From contig NZ_CP130427.1 in NCBI RefSeq assembly GCF_030518795.1, positions 5,394,001 to 5,458,000 of the forward strand: a DNA stretch of 64,000 nt, read 5' to 3'. The notes under the pieces were generated by a model that was given only the letters and a program-made list of their open reading frames with translations, was not told the origin of the DNA and ran no database searches. Positions 18,468-27,007 of this stretch are shown piece after piece. The DNA comes from Micromonospora sp. NBRC 110009 (GTDB lineage: Bacteria; Actinomycetota; Actinomycetes; Mycobacteriales; Micromonosporaceae). Position 1 is the stretch's first letter; each line of letters starts with the position of its first letter. The position numbers and the translations under genes are program-made.

Positions 18468-21400
18468 TGATCACTGTCGACACCGCCACCCGGCTGCTGG
18501 ACTTCGACCGGGTGATCCGCAATCCGCAGCGAGCGAAGGATCAGCTACACGGCGCGGTGGCGCTGCATAACATCCTGCAGCGCCACCGCGTCGCGTACCT
18601 GGCCGACGAGGTCGGCATGGGCAAGACGTACGTGGCGCTCGGCGTCGTCGCGCTGCTGCGCCACTTCACGCCCGACCTGCGGGTGCTCGTCATCGCGCCA
18701 CGCGAGAACATCCAGCAGAAGTGGCAGCGGGAGCAGCGCGTCTTCACCAAGAACAACGTGCGCCTGGACGATCTCCGGGTGCGGATGCCAGGTGGGCTGC
18801 CGGCACGGCCGCTCGTGCACTGCCGGAGTCTCATCGAGCTGGTGGAGGAGACCGCGGTCGGCCCCGACCGTGACTTCTTCGTCCGGCTCCCCAGCTTCAG
18901 CCTGCCCATGCGCCGCGACGCCCAGCAGCGCCGCAACCTGCGTGACCGGCTGTGCGCGCAGGTGCCGTGGCTGCCCGACGACCTGGTCGACCTGCGAGCC
19001 AACGCGGACGTCATCAAGGACCGGTTCGCCCAGGCGATCAACGCCGCGCTGCCGCACTTCGATCTCGTGATTGTCGACGAGGCGCACAACCTCAAGCACG
19101 GCTGGGCCGCTCAGTCGTCCTCCCGGAACCGGGTACTGGCCACCGTGCTCGGCCGGGACCGCGCCGACGTCGACCCGAGACTGCGAGAGAAGTACGGCCC
19201 GCGGGCCGGCAAGGTGCTGTTGCTCTCCGCCACACCGCTGGACGACGACTACCGGCAGCTGTGGAATCAGCTCGACGTCTTCGGGCTGGCTGAGCCCTTC
19301 CAACTGCTACGCGACTCGAACGCCGGCGACCAGCAGCGGCGGGACGTCGCGGGGGAGTTCCTGATTCGCCGGGTCACATCACTGGAGGTCTCCGGGCAAC
19401 GGCTCACCAAGAACCTCTACCGCCGCGAGTGGCGCGCAGGGGGCGTCGGCGAACACGACAAGCCGATCCGGATCACGGACGACCGGCAGCGGCTGACCGT
19501 CGCGCTGGTCCAGAAGAAGGTTAGTGAGCTGCTCGACGACGAGCGGTTCGGCACCCGCTTCCAGGTCGGCATGCTGGCGTCGTTCGAGTCGTTCCTCGAA
19601 ACCAGCGCCGCGAAGAAGCCCAACCCCGCCGAGAGTTCCGACGACATCGCGGAGGAGGCCGTCGAGGGCAACTTCGACGACGCCGGGCAGGCCACCGACG
19701 CGGTCGAGCGGCAGGGCATCGACGTACCGATGCTCAACGACCTGGCCCGCGACCATTTCCAGCGGTTCGGCCGCGAGCTGCCGCACCCCAAGATGGACTC
19801 CCTCGTCCGTACGCTCGCCACCTCCTGGCGCGACGGCCGCAAGGGCCTGGTATTCGTCCGTCGGGTCGCGTCCGTCACCGAACTCAAGCGCAAGCTCGAC
19901 GATGAGTACAGCGACTGGCTCGTCGACCGGCTCCGCAGCCGGCTGAAGGAGCAACATGCGACGGCGTTCGAGAACGCCGTCGACGAGTTCCGCCGACAGC
20001 GGTCGCAGCGCGACTCGATCGCCCCGATGGCGGCAGAACAGGTCCGGGAGGACGATGACGCCGGCGGGCAGGACACCTTCTTCGCATGGTTCTTCCGAGG
20101 CACCGGACCCGACGGCATCGTCAGCGGAGCGACCATCCAGGGGCGGTTCCGCAACCAGGGCAGCGCGCTCGGCACCTTCTTCGACGACAACCACATCATG
20201 GCGCTCCTCGGCGCCGGCCCCGGACACGTCGCAAACGCGCTGGCGGACGGGCTCGGCGAGGAGCGAGACAAGGTCGACCGCCTCATCCGGGAGCACTCAC
20301 GCCACTACCTGACCGAGGCGAAGCAGGCCACCCGGGGCACCCGGTTCGACGCCGTCCAGGCCGCCGCGCTCGAACTACTCGCCCACCGCGAGGGGCCACA
20401 TCGGGAATGTGCCGAGGTGATCTGGCGCGAGCTGTACCGCCCGGAGAAGCGGAGCGCCGTGTCGGCGGAGGCGGACCCCGACCTCCTGGAGACCACCACC
20501 TTCTTCACCGAACTCCGGCAGCGGCCCCGGCTGCGTAACCTCATCTGGCCCGAACCCACCTCCACCGACCCCGGCAAGTCGTTCCGGGAGCAGCACCTCC
20601 GCGCGCAACTCCTCTCCGCCGCCGCCCGCCTCGGGCATGCCTTCCTCGACCTGTACGTCGTGGTCACCGATCACCTGCCAACGCTGGATCCCTCCGCAGC
20701 GATCGACAAATCGGATGTGGTGATCACCGCCTACCTTGACGAACTCGAACGCCAAGCGGCGGCCCCACCAGGCACCCGGCCCTGGGCAGGATTGGACGAA
20801 CTCGCCGCCCTGGCCGAGCACCACGAACTCGTACTCGACACCAACCTGCCAGATGCGCGGCGGGCTGATCTGCGAGAAGCGCGCAGCCTCGTCAGCCGAC
20901 TCTTCACCGCCCAGGAGCCGGTCGCCGGGATGTCCGGCCGGGTCAACAGCCGGCACGTGCAGCAGTTCCGCCTCCCCGGATACCCGCTCGTGCTGATCTG
21001 CACCGACCTCCTTCAGGAAGGGGAGGACCTGCACACCTTCTGCTCCCGCGTCTACCACTACGGTCTCGCGTGGACCCCGTCTGCGATCGAGCAGCGGATC
21101 GGGCGGATCGACCGGGTGCGGTCCGAGAGCGAACGTCGGCTGACCGCCCTGAACGGCACTGCGGACGGCGACGACTTGCTGCAGGTGTACTACCCCCACC
21201 TCACCGACACCGTCGAACGCCTGCAGGTCCGTCGCGTACTGCGCAGGATCAACGATTTCCTCCGGCTCATGCACGAAGGCTTGATCCTGCCGGCGGCCGG
21301 GGACGGCCACCTCGACGTCAGCCGGGAAGCACTGGTCGACGAGGACGTCCCCCCGCCGCCGGCCGACCCGCTTCGGACGTCCTTCCCTGTGCGCACCGAT

Positions 21401-21928
21401 CACCTGGACGGACAGGACCGGCCGCTGGCGGTGGACGAGACGCTCGCCGTGGAGCAGTTCGAACGCTTCAACGCGGTGGCACGCGCCGCTCTGCCTGACC
21501 TTGCAGTGGAGTGGGAGCGGAACCAACCCGGAGATGGCACGCTCCTGGGCACCGTGGTCTTCGCCGGCGGACGGCAGCAGCCGTTCAGCCTGCAACTCGA
21601 ACGGGAAGGCTCGCACCTCGTCGTCCGGTGCGTGAGCCCCATCGGGCGAATCAGCACGACGGACCAGTGGGACGACCTCGCGAGGTGGTCGGCGGGAATC
21701 CCGGCGCGGCTCGGTACCGTCGAGGCCCGCGGCGGCAGCTACGACGTCACCGTGGAGGAGGACGTCCTGCTCACCGCGCCGGCGTACGACACGCTCCGGG
21801 TCGCCGCACTGATCCGGCGGGTCACAACCCTCGCCGATGGGCTCGAACGTGAGCACCTTCCCGAACGCGATCGACTGCTCAAGGAGTTCAGGGCGGAGTT
21901 GGAGCGAGATGTTCGGCATGCGCGATGA
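18464..21928 (+). CDS. SNF2-like SF2 helicase of the PLD operon
   Basis: 1154 aa, starting at ATG 18464 in an ATGA overlap with the PLD gene. Motifs: DEVGMGKTYVALG (residues ~47-59), VIAPRENIQQKW (Ia), VDEAHNLKHG (~205), LLSATPLDDDY (III). After a long insert, the helicase-C part has LVLICTDLLQEGEDL and AIEQRIGRIDRVRSESE (~876). This order matches SNF2/HepA-type translocases. The ~450-residue insert between the lobes is larger than usual. The C-terminal ~250 residues (nt 21180-21920) are unrecognised. It overlaps the following small gene by 20 bp. ATP-driven DNA translocation coupled to PLD cleavage is the likely joint activity, by analogy with DISARM-type defence. Confidence 0.8.
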   Translation: MMITVDTATRLLDFDRVIRNPQRAKDQLHGAVALHNILQRHRVAYLADEVGMGKTYVALGVVALLRHFTPDLRVLVIAPRENIQQKWQREQRVFTKNNVRLDDLRVRMPGGLPARPLVHCRSLIELVEETAVGPDRDFFVRLPSFSLPMRRDAQQRRNLRDRLCAQVPWLPDDLVDLRANADVIKDRFAQAINAALPHFDLVIVDEAHNLKHGWAAQSSSRNRVLATVLGRDRADVDPRLREKYGPRAGKVLLLSATPLDDDYRQLWNQLDVFGLAEPFQLLRDSNAGDQQRRDVAGEFLIRRVTSLEVSGQRLTKNLYRREWRAGGVGEHDKPIRITDDRQRLTVALVQKKVSELLDDERFGTRFQVGMLASFESFLETSAAKKPNPAESSDDIAEEAVEGNFDDAGQATDAVERQGIDVPMLNDLARDHFQRFGRELPHPKMDSLVRTLATSWRDGRKGLVFVRRVASVTELKRKLDDEYSDWLVDRLRSRLKEQHATAFENAVDEFRRQRSQRDSIAPMAAEQVREDDDAGGQDTFFAWFFRGTGPDGIVSGATIQGRFRNQGSALGTFFDDNHIMALLGAGPGHVANALADGLGEERDKVDRLIREHSRHYLTEAKQATRGTRFDAVQAAALELLAHREGPHRECAEVIWRELYRPEKRSAVSAEADPDLLETTTFFTELRQRPRLRNLIWPEPTSTDPGKSFREQHLRAQLLSAAARLGHAFLDLYVVVTDHLPTLDPSAAIDKSDVVITAYLDELERQAAAPPGTRPWAGLDELAALAEHHELVLDTNLPDARRADLREARSLVSRLFTAQEPVAGMSGRVNSRHVQQFRLPGYPLVLICTDLLQEGEDLHTFCSRVYHYGLAWTPSAIEQRIGRIDRVRSESERRLTALNGTADGDDLLQVYYPHLTDTVERLQVRRVLRRINDFLRLMHEGLILPAAGDGHLDVSREALVDEDVPPPPADPLRTSFPVRTDHLDGQDRPLAVDETLAVEQFERFNAVARAALPDLAVEWERNQPGDGTLLGTVVFAGGRQQPFSLQLEREGSHLVVRCVSPIGRISTTDQWDDLARWSAGIPARLGTVEARGGSYDVTVEEDVLLTAPAYDTLRVAALIRRVTTLADGLEREHLPERDRLLKEFRAELERDVRHAR

Positions 21929-22292
21929 CTGGCGGCGGCTCTGCGAGACCGCCGACATGCAGCCAAAGGGAAAGCAGGTGAAGGTTTCCTTCGCCAACGG
22001 CCGGTCGCATTCCGTGCACGTCCACGACGGCGCGGACGGATATCTCCTCACCGCTGTGGTCGCTGGCGCAGACGTCGTCGGCCAGTGGGACCGCCTGTAC
22101 CGGGAGGCGTGGGAGAAGAATCGCCACAGCAGGCTGGTCGGCTTCCGAGTCGACGTGTCCGGCCGGATGGTCGCCCACGGCTGGACGCCGAAGGAGGGGC
22201 TCAGCGCGGAGGCCTTCCAGACCGTCGTCCGCGCCGTCGCCCGCGAGGCCGACCGGTACGAGTTCCAGCTGACGGGTGCCGATCGACGCTGA
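21909..22292 (+). CDS. Small uncharacterised protein closing the PLD/helicase operon
   Basis: 127 aa, starting at ATG 21909 inside the helicase 3' end. The open frame is longer upstream but would overlap too far. The sequence (MFGMRDDWRRLCETADMQPK, then VKVSFANGRSHSVHVHDGAD) has no recognised motif; it looks like a compact alpha/beta protein with a C-terminal helix (AFQTVVRAVAREADRYEFQL). Its last 17 codons are duplicated at 24862-24913, on the far side of the XRE-GTPase gene. It may be a small accessory subunit of the operon. Confidence 0.6.
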   Translation: MFGMRDDWRRLCETADMQPKGKQVKVSFANGRSHSVHVHDGADGYLLTAVVAGADVVGQWDRLYREAWEKNRHSRLVGFRVDVSGRMVAHGWTPKEGLSAEAFQTVVRAVAREADRYEFQLTGADRR

Positions 22293-22294
22293 CC
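22243..22294. repeat. 52-bp direct repeat, left copy
   Basis: Identical to 24862-24913 at 50 of 52 positions (counted by eye). It covers the last codons and stop of the 127-aa gene. The two copies bracket the XRE-GTPase gene, its promoter, its terminator and a transposase scrap. This is the arrangement expected if a cassette entered at the 3' end of the operon and regenerated that end, as many integrative elements do at gene ends. No recombinase is seen inside. Confidence 0.8.
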
Positions 22295-22324
22295 CGGGTG
22301 GGCTCGACGCGAGTGAACCGCACC

Positions 22325-22364
22325 TTGACAAGAGCATCTACATGTTGCATATATGTAGCATGTA
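22325..22364 (+). promoter_or_regulatory. Promoter with a 26-bp near-palindromic operator for the XRE-GTPase gene
   Basis: TTGACA (22325-22330) is a consensus -35. About 17-18 bp downstream is an AT-rich CATATAT (-10 region, near 22348-22354). Positions 22339-22364 form a near-palindrome (TACATG at the left arm, CATGTA at the right arm, 22 of 26 positions symmetric) covering the -10. It is strikingly AT-rich for this window. It is the natural candidate binding site for the XRE-type HTH in the gene it precedes, that is, autorepression. Confidence 0.65.
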
Positions 22365-22382
22365 TCCATCGTGGAGGTGAAG

Positions 22383-24533
22383 GTGCCCGAGTATAGGCTC
22401 GCTCGGAAGGTTGGCGCGGGCGTTGCCCGTCTACGCGCCGAGGCAGGGGTCACCCAGTCCGTCCTGGCAGAAAAAGCAGGGTTCGACCAGAGCAAGATCT
22501 CTCGCATCGAAAAGGGCGACGTGGTCGCCAGTGCTGATCTGGACCGTGTGCTCGATGCTCTGGAGGTTCTCGGCGCGCCAAAGGCCAGAGAGTTCAAGGA
22601 CTACATTGGGCGAGACTGGCGGTATGTCGAGCCCCCGGCCTTCTGGAACCCCGAACGTGCGTGTCTGGAGATCGCGGAGGAGACACTCGGCGAGATCGAA
22701 GCGTTCCTGGAGGTGCCAGACAGGCCGTGGCCTCTGCGCCGCCAGATGGAAAGGCACAGAGAGTCACTTGAACGCGCCGCGACCTTTCTGAGTCGAACGG
22801 ACCACAACATCGCCTTCATCGGCGAGATGGGCGTCGGCAAGTCCACGGCAATCAGCTTCATTTTCGATCTCCTCGTTCCGCCCTCCTTGGTCGAAAAGCC
22901 GATTAAGCGGCCCGTGCTGGAGACCGGCGCTGGCGGTACCACCATCTGTGAGGTCCACATCAAGGGCGGACCGGAGTTTGGCATCTCCCTGCTGCCCATG
23001 ACCGACGTCGAGATGCGTGAGATCGTTGCCGACTTCTGCGCCGCACGGTGGATCGTTCACGCGGACGAGCGGCGCGATGCCGCCGAGACTGTCGGAATCA
23101 GCCGGGAAACCGAGCGCGCCATTCGCAACATGTCGGGTCTGGGGCGCAAGCGCACCACTGTCGACGGCAAGGTCGTCTACAGCGACCCGCTGGTGGACCT
23201 GGCAAAGGCCAGCAACAGCGAGGATGAGTTCAGGACCCGAGTCCTCACCAAAATCGGGCTTGAGGACCGGACGAGGCGCGAACTTTGGTACGACAGCGCC
23301 ACACGCACGCATCCGATGGAGTGGGTTACCGAGACCTTCAAGGCGGTCAACAACGGTCGACTCAAGGACGTGCCCCTCCCCAAGAGCATCGACCTCCTGA
23401 TCCCCGACTTCGGGCGCGCCTTCGGCGAGCTGGACATCACCGTCATCGACACCAAGGGCGTGGACGATGTCGCCGTTCGAGAGGACCTCGATCACAGGCT
23501 CAAGGACCCGCGCACCGCAATTGTCTTCTGCTCACGCTTCAACGACGCTCCGGGAACCAGCACCCGCCTGCTGCTCCAACACATGCGTCAGACCTTCTCC
23601 GAACGGTTCGACACGGGCAAGGTCGCGGTACTCGCACTCCCGCGATCCGACGAAGCTCGCTCGATGAAGGACGACAGCGGCGAGCAGGCGCTAACCGACG
23701 AAGAGGGTTACCAGTTCAAGGAGATGCAGGTATCCAGCGAGCTGGCCACCGACGACCTCGCCGGTGTGCCCATGCTCTTCTACAACGTGGAAGCCGACAA
23801 GCCCGAAGCGGCCCGAGGCGCCCTGTTCGGGCAGTTAAACCGCATGCGGACGGGGGTCGAGAACCGCCTGTTCGATCTTTGTGCCGCAGCGCAAGAGATC
23901 ATTGAAAACCATGAGGCTCAGGCACTCAACGCCGCCATCGAGGAGGTATCAAACCGGCTCAACTCCTTTCTTAAGGGGAATCGGCAGCTGGGCGCGCGGA
24001 AGCACCTCGCCCATGTCGATGCGATCAGCACCATTCGCGGCGTCCGTTATGCCTCAACGCTGTGGGCAGCCACGCGGCGAAACGGGGACTACTCGGGGCT
24101 CAACGTGTTGCACCTGGTAGGCGTCGGTGCCGCCCGAGACGCCCACCTCCGAAGCCAGAGCTGGTTCAACGGTCTGGACGCGTTCCTGAAGTCCCTTAAG
24201 GCCGACGATGGCTTGGAGCTTGCCAGCCGCACGATCGACCAGATCGCCGCCAGCGCGGCGGATTCGAAGCGGGCTTTCCTCGAAGCGGCCCAGCTCGCCA
24301 GCGTCGAGGTGTACCGAGGACCGCTCTCCCAGTCTCACGTGTGGGCAAGATGCGCCTCGGAGTGGGGGCGCGGACCAGGGTTCAAGTCACGCGTGGCGGA
24401 TCATCTCGAGGGCTGGTTCACCACGAAGTCCAAGCTAGAGGAGCGCCTTGAGCAGATGGTCAACGGGCTATGGGAGGAGCGGGTGATCGTCCCGCTCGTT
24501 CGGCTCGTTGAGGAGAGCGCGTCGGAAGACTGA
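22383..24533 (+). CDS. XRE-family HTH fused to a large P-loop GTPase (dynamin-like)
   Basis: 716 aa. Of GTG codons at 22371, 22377 and 22383, the last has GGAGG five bases upstream and is preferred. Residues ~8-60 are an XRE/Cro HTH (RLRAEAGVTQSVLAEKAGFD, then QSKISRIEKGD). After a ~80-residue linker comes a P-loop GEMGVGKST (~147-155) and a Walker B/G3-like VIDTKGVDD (~354-362). The NKxD position may be replaced by PRSDE. The C-terminal ~280 residues are helical, as in dynamin or GBP-like stalks. An HTH on such a GTPase is unusual and suggests one protein that both represses its own promoter and acts as effector. The gene stands alone between 52-bp direct repeats. A defence or stress role is inference. 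Confidence 0.75.
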   Translation: MPEYRLARKVGAGVARLRAEAGVTQSVLAEKAGFDQSKISRIEKGDVVASADLDRVLDALEVLGAPKAREFKDYIGRDWRYVEPPAFWNPERACLEIAEETLGEIEAFLEVPDRPWPLRRQMERHRESLERAATFLSRTDHNIAFIGEMGVGKSTAISFIFDLLVPPSLVEKPIKRPVLETGAGGTTICEVHIKGGPEFGISLLPMTDVEMREIVADFCAARWIVHADERRDAAETVGISRETERAIRNMSGLGRKRTTVDGKVVYSDPLVDLAKASNSEDEFRTRVLTKIGLEDRTRRELWYDSATRTHPMEWVTETFKAVNNGRLKDVPLPKSIDLLIPDFGRAFGELDITVIDTKGVDDVAVREDLDHRLKDPRTAIVFCSRFNDAPGTSTRLLLQHMRQTFSERFDTGKVAVLALPRSDEARSMKDDSGEQALTDEEGYQFKEMQVSSELATDDLAGVPMLFYNVEADKPEAARGALFGQLNRMRTGVENRLFDLCAAAQEIIENHEAQALNAAIEEVSNRLNSFLKGNRQLGARKHLAHVDAISTIRGVRYASTLWAATRRNGDYSGLNVLHLVGVGAARDAHLRSQSWFNGLDAFLKSLKADDGLELASRTIDQIAASAADSKRAFLEAAQLASVEVYRGPLSQSHVWARCASEWGRGPGFKSRVADHLEGWFTTKSKLEERLEQMVNGLWEERVIVPLVRLVEESASED

Positions 24534-24546
24534 TCGGTCAGGAGTA

Positions 24547-24577
24547 GGCCCGCGACTGGACCCCACGGTCGCGGGCC
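24547..24577 (+). terminator. Hairpin terminator after the XRE-GTPase gene
   Basis: A perfect 10-bp stem, GGCCCGCGAC (24547-24556) and GTCGCGGGCC (24568-24577), with an 11-base loop, lies 13 bp after the stop codon. No strong T-run follows, as is common for high-GC actinobacterial terminators. Confidence 0.7.
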
Positions 24578-24580
24578 GCT

Positions 24581-24850
24581 CTAGCTTCTAATACTCCAGC
24601 CGCATTTGGCTGAATCGTTGTCACCGCTGGTAATGGCTTGGAACTGGTAGCGGCGCCGCCACCACAGCCATGGATTGATGTGGTCGTGGGAATCTATGCT
24701 GATCAGGTTTGCCCGGACACGTCGAGTCTCGGCGAAGCTGAGGGGACGAGCCCGGCCCAGTCGGAAGTACCCCCTTTGCGCCTGGGTGGCGGTGACGGCT
24801 GGGAAGGCGTGCGCGCACAAAGCGAGGATTCCGGGCTGGCCGTACTCGAT
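24581..24850 (-). pseudogene. Transposase C-terminal remnant
   Basis: On the minus strand a frame reads CAHAFPAVTATQAQRGYF, then RARPLSFAETRRVRANLIS and NPWLWWRRRYQFQA. The 'LSFAETRRLLANLI ... WSxWRRRHQxxA' pattern is the C-terminal signature of a transposase type common in actinomycetes and recurs at 48.4-48.6 and 50.97-51.19 kb. The usual end (ACHYRRR-like) is missing, so it is a decayed scrap inside the right end of the 52-bp-repeat cassette. Confidence 0.5.
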
Positions 24851-24861
24851 GGTCACCGGGC

Positions 24862-24913
24862 GCGAGGCCGATCGGTACGAGTTCCAGCTGACGGGTGCTG
24901 ATCGACGCTGACC
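24862..24913. repeat. 52-bp direct repeat, right copy
   Basis: Second copy of 22243-22294 with two substitutions (C to T at two sites). It still encodes the C-terminal EADRYEFQLTGADRR and stop of the 127-aa protein but has no gene in front of it. See the left copy for interpretation. Confidence 0.8.
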
Positions 24914-25002
24914 TGAATGAGCTGTGCGACGGCGATGGTCCACGCCGCGAACACCACCAGACCATCCCTCGGCAACTGGCCGTTGTGCCGAGTGCAGTCG
25001 TC

Positions 25003-25845
25003 GTGATCAGCCCGCTAACCTGCGCAGTACGGGAGGTGGTCGGGTTGGTCGCGGGACGCTGGGACGCCTGGTTCGAGGATGACCACCTTGTCGTCCGGCG
25101 GCGACGGTTGCTGCCGTGGCTGAAGGCGGACGTCCGGTGGATTCCGCTCGCCACGATCGTCGACATCCGGCCGCTGTCGGCAGCCGACCACGCGAAGCGG
25201 CGCGCGCAACTGACCGTTCAGGACCCGTCATCGCCGCACCTGACCGACGCCCTCTCGGTCCGGTTCACGCCCGAGCAGTGGCAGCGTGCCGGCGGGCTTG
25301 TGCAGGAACGGCAGCTGGTAACCGCCGAGCCCCCGCAACCCGGCGAGAAAGCACGGTCGGACTCAATCGCCTCGCGCCGCCCAACCGTCCCGCCTCAGTC
25401 GCGGCGATGGGTGCCGCAGACGAGGAGGCGCTCGTCGACGCGGCCGTCCGAGAAGAGAGCCTCGCCGGCGACGCCCGTTATGCGGGCCGGCGACGGCAAG
25501 CGGCCGGTATGGCTGTGGCTCGAGGACGGGGACATCCACGCCTCTCTCGTTCCCGTGGGCAACACCTCGCCGCGCAAGCTGAGCCCCAGCGACGTCGCTC
25601 ATTTGCTGCTCGCCGAGCCCGCCAGGGCGGTGCCGGCCATCCGTGCGTTAACCGGCATCGCCGACAGCGAGCAGGCTCTGGTCCGCTTGCGGAGCTGGGA
25701 GCGGGTCGTCGTCAACCTGGGAGCCTCCGACCTCGCTGGCCGGCGAGTCACCGAGGCCCTGCAGAAGCCCGGCCGGAGCAACCCGGACGGCAGCGTTCGG
25801 ACCGTATCCGGCGGCCTTCCGACTCTGAACAAGCGCCGCCGCTGA
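25003..25845 (+). CDS. Uncharacterised protein of the duplicated module, copy A
   Basis: About 280 aa. The open frame begins at 24895, but homology with the copy at 37932 starts at ISPLTCAVREVV, so GTG 25003 is the likely start. The N-terminal ~100 residues (WFEDDHLVVRRRRLLPWLKA, IPLATIVDIRPL) look like a small beta domain of PH-like character. A disordered Pro/Arg/Ser linker follows. The C-terminal ~120 residues (VWLWLEDGDIHASLVPVGN, LSPSDVAHLLLAEPARAVPA, RVVVNLGASDLAGRRVTEAL) are well conserved between copies. Function unknown. It points at the divergent partner gene that precedes the Hhe-type helicase start, so it may be an accessory of that system. Confidence 0.6.
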   Translation: MISPLTCAVREVVGLVAGRWDAWFEDDHLVVRRRRLLPWLKADVRWIPLATIVDIRPLSAADHAKRRAQLTVQDPSSPHLTDALSVRFTPEQWQRAGGLVQERQLVTAEPPQPGEKARSDSIASRRPTVPPQSRRWVPQTRRRSSTRPSEKRASPATPVMRAGDGKRPVWLWLEDGDIHASLVPVGNTSPRKLSPSDVAHLLLAEPARAVPAIRALTGIADSEQALVRLRSWERVVVNLGASDLAGRRVTEALQKPGRSNPDGSVRTVSGGLPTLNKRRR

Positions 25846-25945
25846 GGCTGAGCGACGGAAACCAAGCACAAGCCACGGAGACGCCTGGGCCGGCCTGGGT
25901 AGGGGACTCGGTCCCCGGAAGGGATGCCAGCGTCGCCGTCGTTCC

Positions 25946-26440
25946 TCAGGCAGTCACCGAGCCGAGGCCGAGGCCGTCGAGCAGGTTGATGAGTTCGTCA
26001 TCGCGGGTCACCTCGTAGCCACGCGCGCGCAGCTCCGCGACCAGTTCAGCCTCGCCGTCCAGCGGAATTTTCAGGTACTCACCGTCGTGAACTGTGAGGA
26101 CAACGTCGCCGTACCGGTCCTGCAGATCCTGCGGCAGCACGTCGAGCGCCCGCGCCGTGACCATCTTGGGCCAGTTCCCGTCCACGATCGCACCCAGCTC
26201 GGTGATGTCGAAGGGCTTGTCGTCGGGGTAGTCGTCCTCTTCGTAGCACTCGGGGCCGGCGGGGTTCGACAGGTGGGTCATCTGAACCTGCCGGGCCTCG
26301 CCCCACGTACGCGCGGCGGCGAGCGCCCTGATCTCTGCGGCCTCCCCGGGGGCGGTGTCGGCGTCGACGAAGGCGAGGCAGTCGTAGTTGGTGGCGTGGC
26401 CGTAGACCAGGCGCCGGGTGTTCGGGTGGTGCGTCGTCAT
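25946..26440 (-). CDS. Uncharacterised protein of the duplicated module, copy A (164 aa)
   Basis: 164 aa from ATG 26440 (MTTHHPNTRRLVYGHA). An ATG three codons upstream is also conserved, but the GCAGGA SD-like sequence is better spaced for this one. It is acidic and rich in Asp/Glu (CYEEDDYPDDKPFDITELGA). The C-terminal motif GYEVTRDDELINLLDG is shared with the copy at 38905-39405 and the scrap at 14046-14153. No domain is recognised; the acidic character is compatible with a DNA-mimic or immunity-type protein, but this is speculation. It faces away from the hhe start fragment at 26560 across a duplicated spacer. Confidence 0.65.
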   Translation of the reverse strand: MTTHHPNTRRLVYGHATNYDCLAFVDADTAPGEAAEIRALAAARTWGEARQVQMTHLSNPAGPECYEEDDYPDDKPFDITELGAIVDGNWPKMVTARALDVLPQDLQDRYGDVVLTVHDGEYLKIPLDGEAELVAELRARGYEVTRDDELINLLDGLGLGSVTA

Positions 26441-26559
26441 GGCGCACATCCTGCACCAGGGGTACGACAACCAAGATCGGTATAGGGCCCAGGGGAGGAT
26501 CCGTCGGTCGGACGACCGCTAGGCTGGCCATTGCTGCCCTGCCACCTGGAGAAACGCCC

Positions 26560-26598
26560 ATGTCCGACAGCGTCTTCGCGCAGTTCACGACCGACGAC
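26560..26598 (+). pseudogene. 5' scrap of the Hhe-type helicase gene (copy A)
   Basis: The SD (CTGGAGAAACGCCC), the ATG and the first 13 codons (MSDSVFAQFTTDD) match the start of the intact gene at 39525 (MSDSVFAQFTADD). Homology stops at about 26598, and the frame then runs into unrelated sequence to a stop near 26727. The upstream spacer is also duplicated. Module copy A therefore once carried the helicase and lost it by recombination or deletion at this point. Confidence 0.8.
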
Positions 26599-26655
26599 GG
26601 ACGCGCCGAAAGTGAGAACGAGGGCGACGAGCGTCGTATTCAATCTGCTTTTCAC
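26599..26655 (-). pseudogene. Truncated start of a secreted-protein gene
   Basis: From GTG 26655 on the minus strand the frame reads VKSRLNTTLVALVLTFGASVV, a typical signal-peptide start, with an AGGGA SD ~8 bases upstream. After ~20 codons it runs into the reversed hhe scrap. Two unrelated 5' ends therefore meet head-on near 26598, a clear recombination joint. The identity of the lost protein cannot be told. Confidence 0.45.
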
Positions 26656-27007
26656 GAGACGACTCCCTGTCAGTCTGAGTTCGACGAGGATGCTGACGGC
26701 GAGGACCGGCTTCGACACGAGCGCTGATGATCGCTGCGCCTCCAACGCCGGGTGTGCCGGTTTGCTGGGCGAGAAGACGAGTCCCGCCCCTCGGCCCCAG
26801 CCCATGAGATTGGCCCGGCCCCGATCCTGCTTGGATCCTTGCTAGGGCATGCCTCCTCCCCAAGCTCGGTCGGCGCGCATGGCTGGCGCCGCAGGAGGCC
26901 AGGCACCTGCGCTGCTCGCAAACCTGGCTTCGAACCGATGATTGCCTGCAGTGTCGGGTTGCTTCCGCTGTGTTGCAGCCAGTGGCGACGCATGCAATAA
27001 ATGCCGA

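Noticed and set aside
15184..21928. DISARM system
   Set aside because: PLD and SNF2 genes are present, but there is no DrmA, DrmB or methyltransferase, and the other two genes are not DISARM components that I know.
20375..22597. 740-codon open frame on the minus strand
   Set aside because: Antisense of the SNF2-type helicase and the 127-aa gene; no family features.
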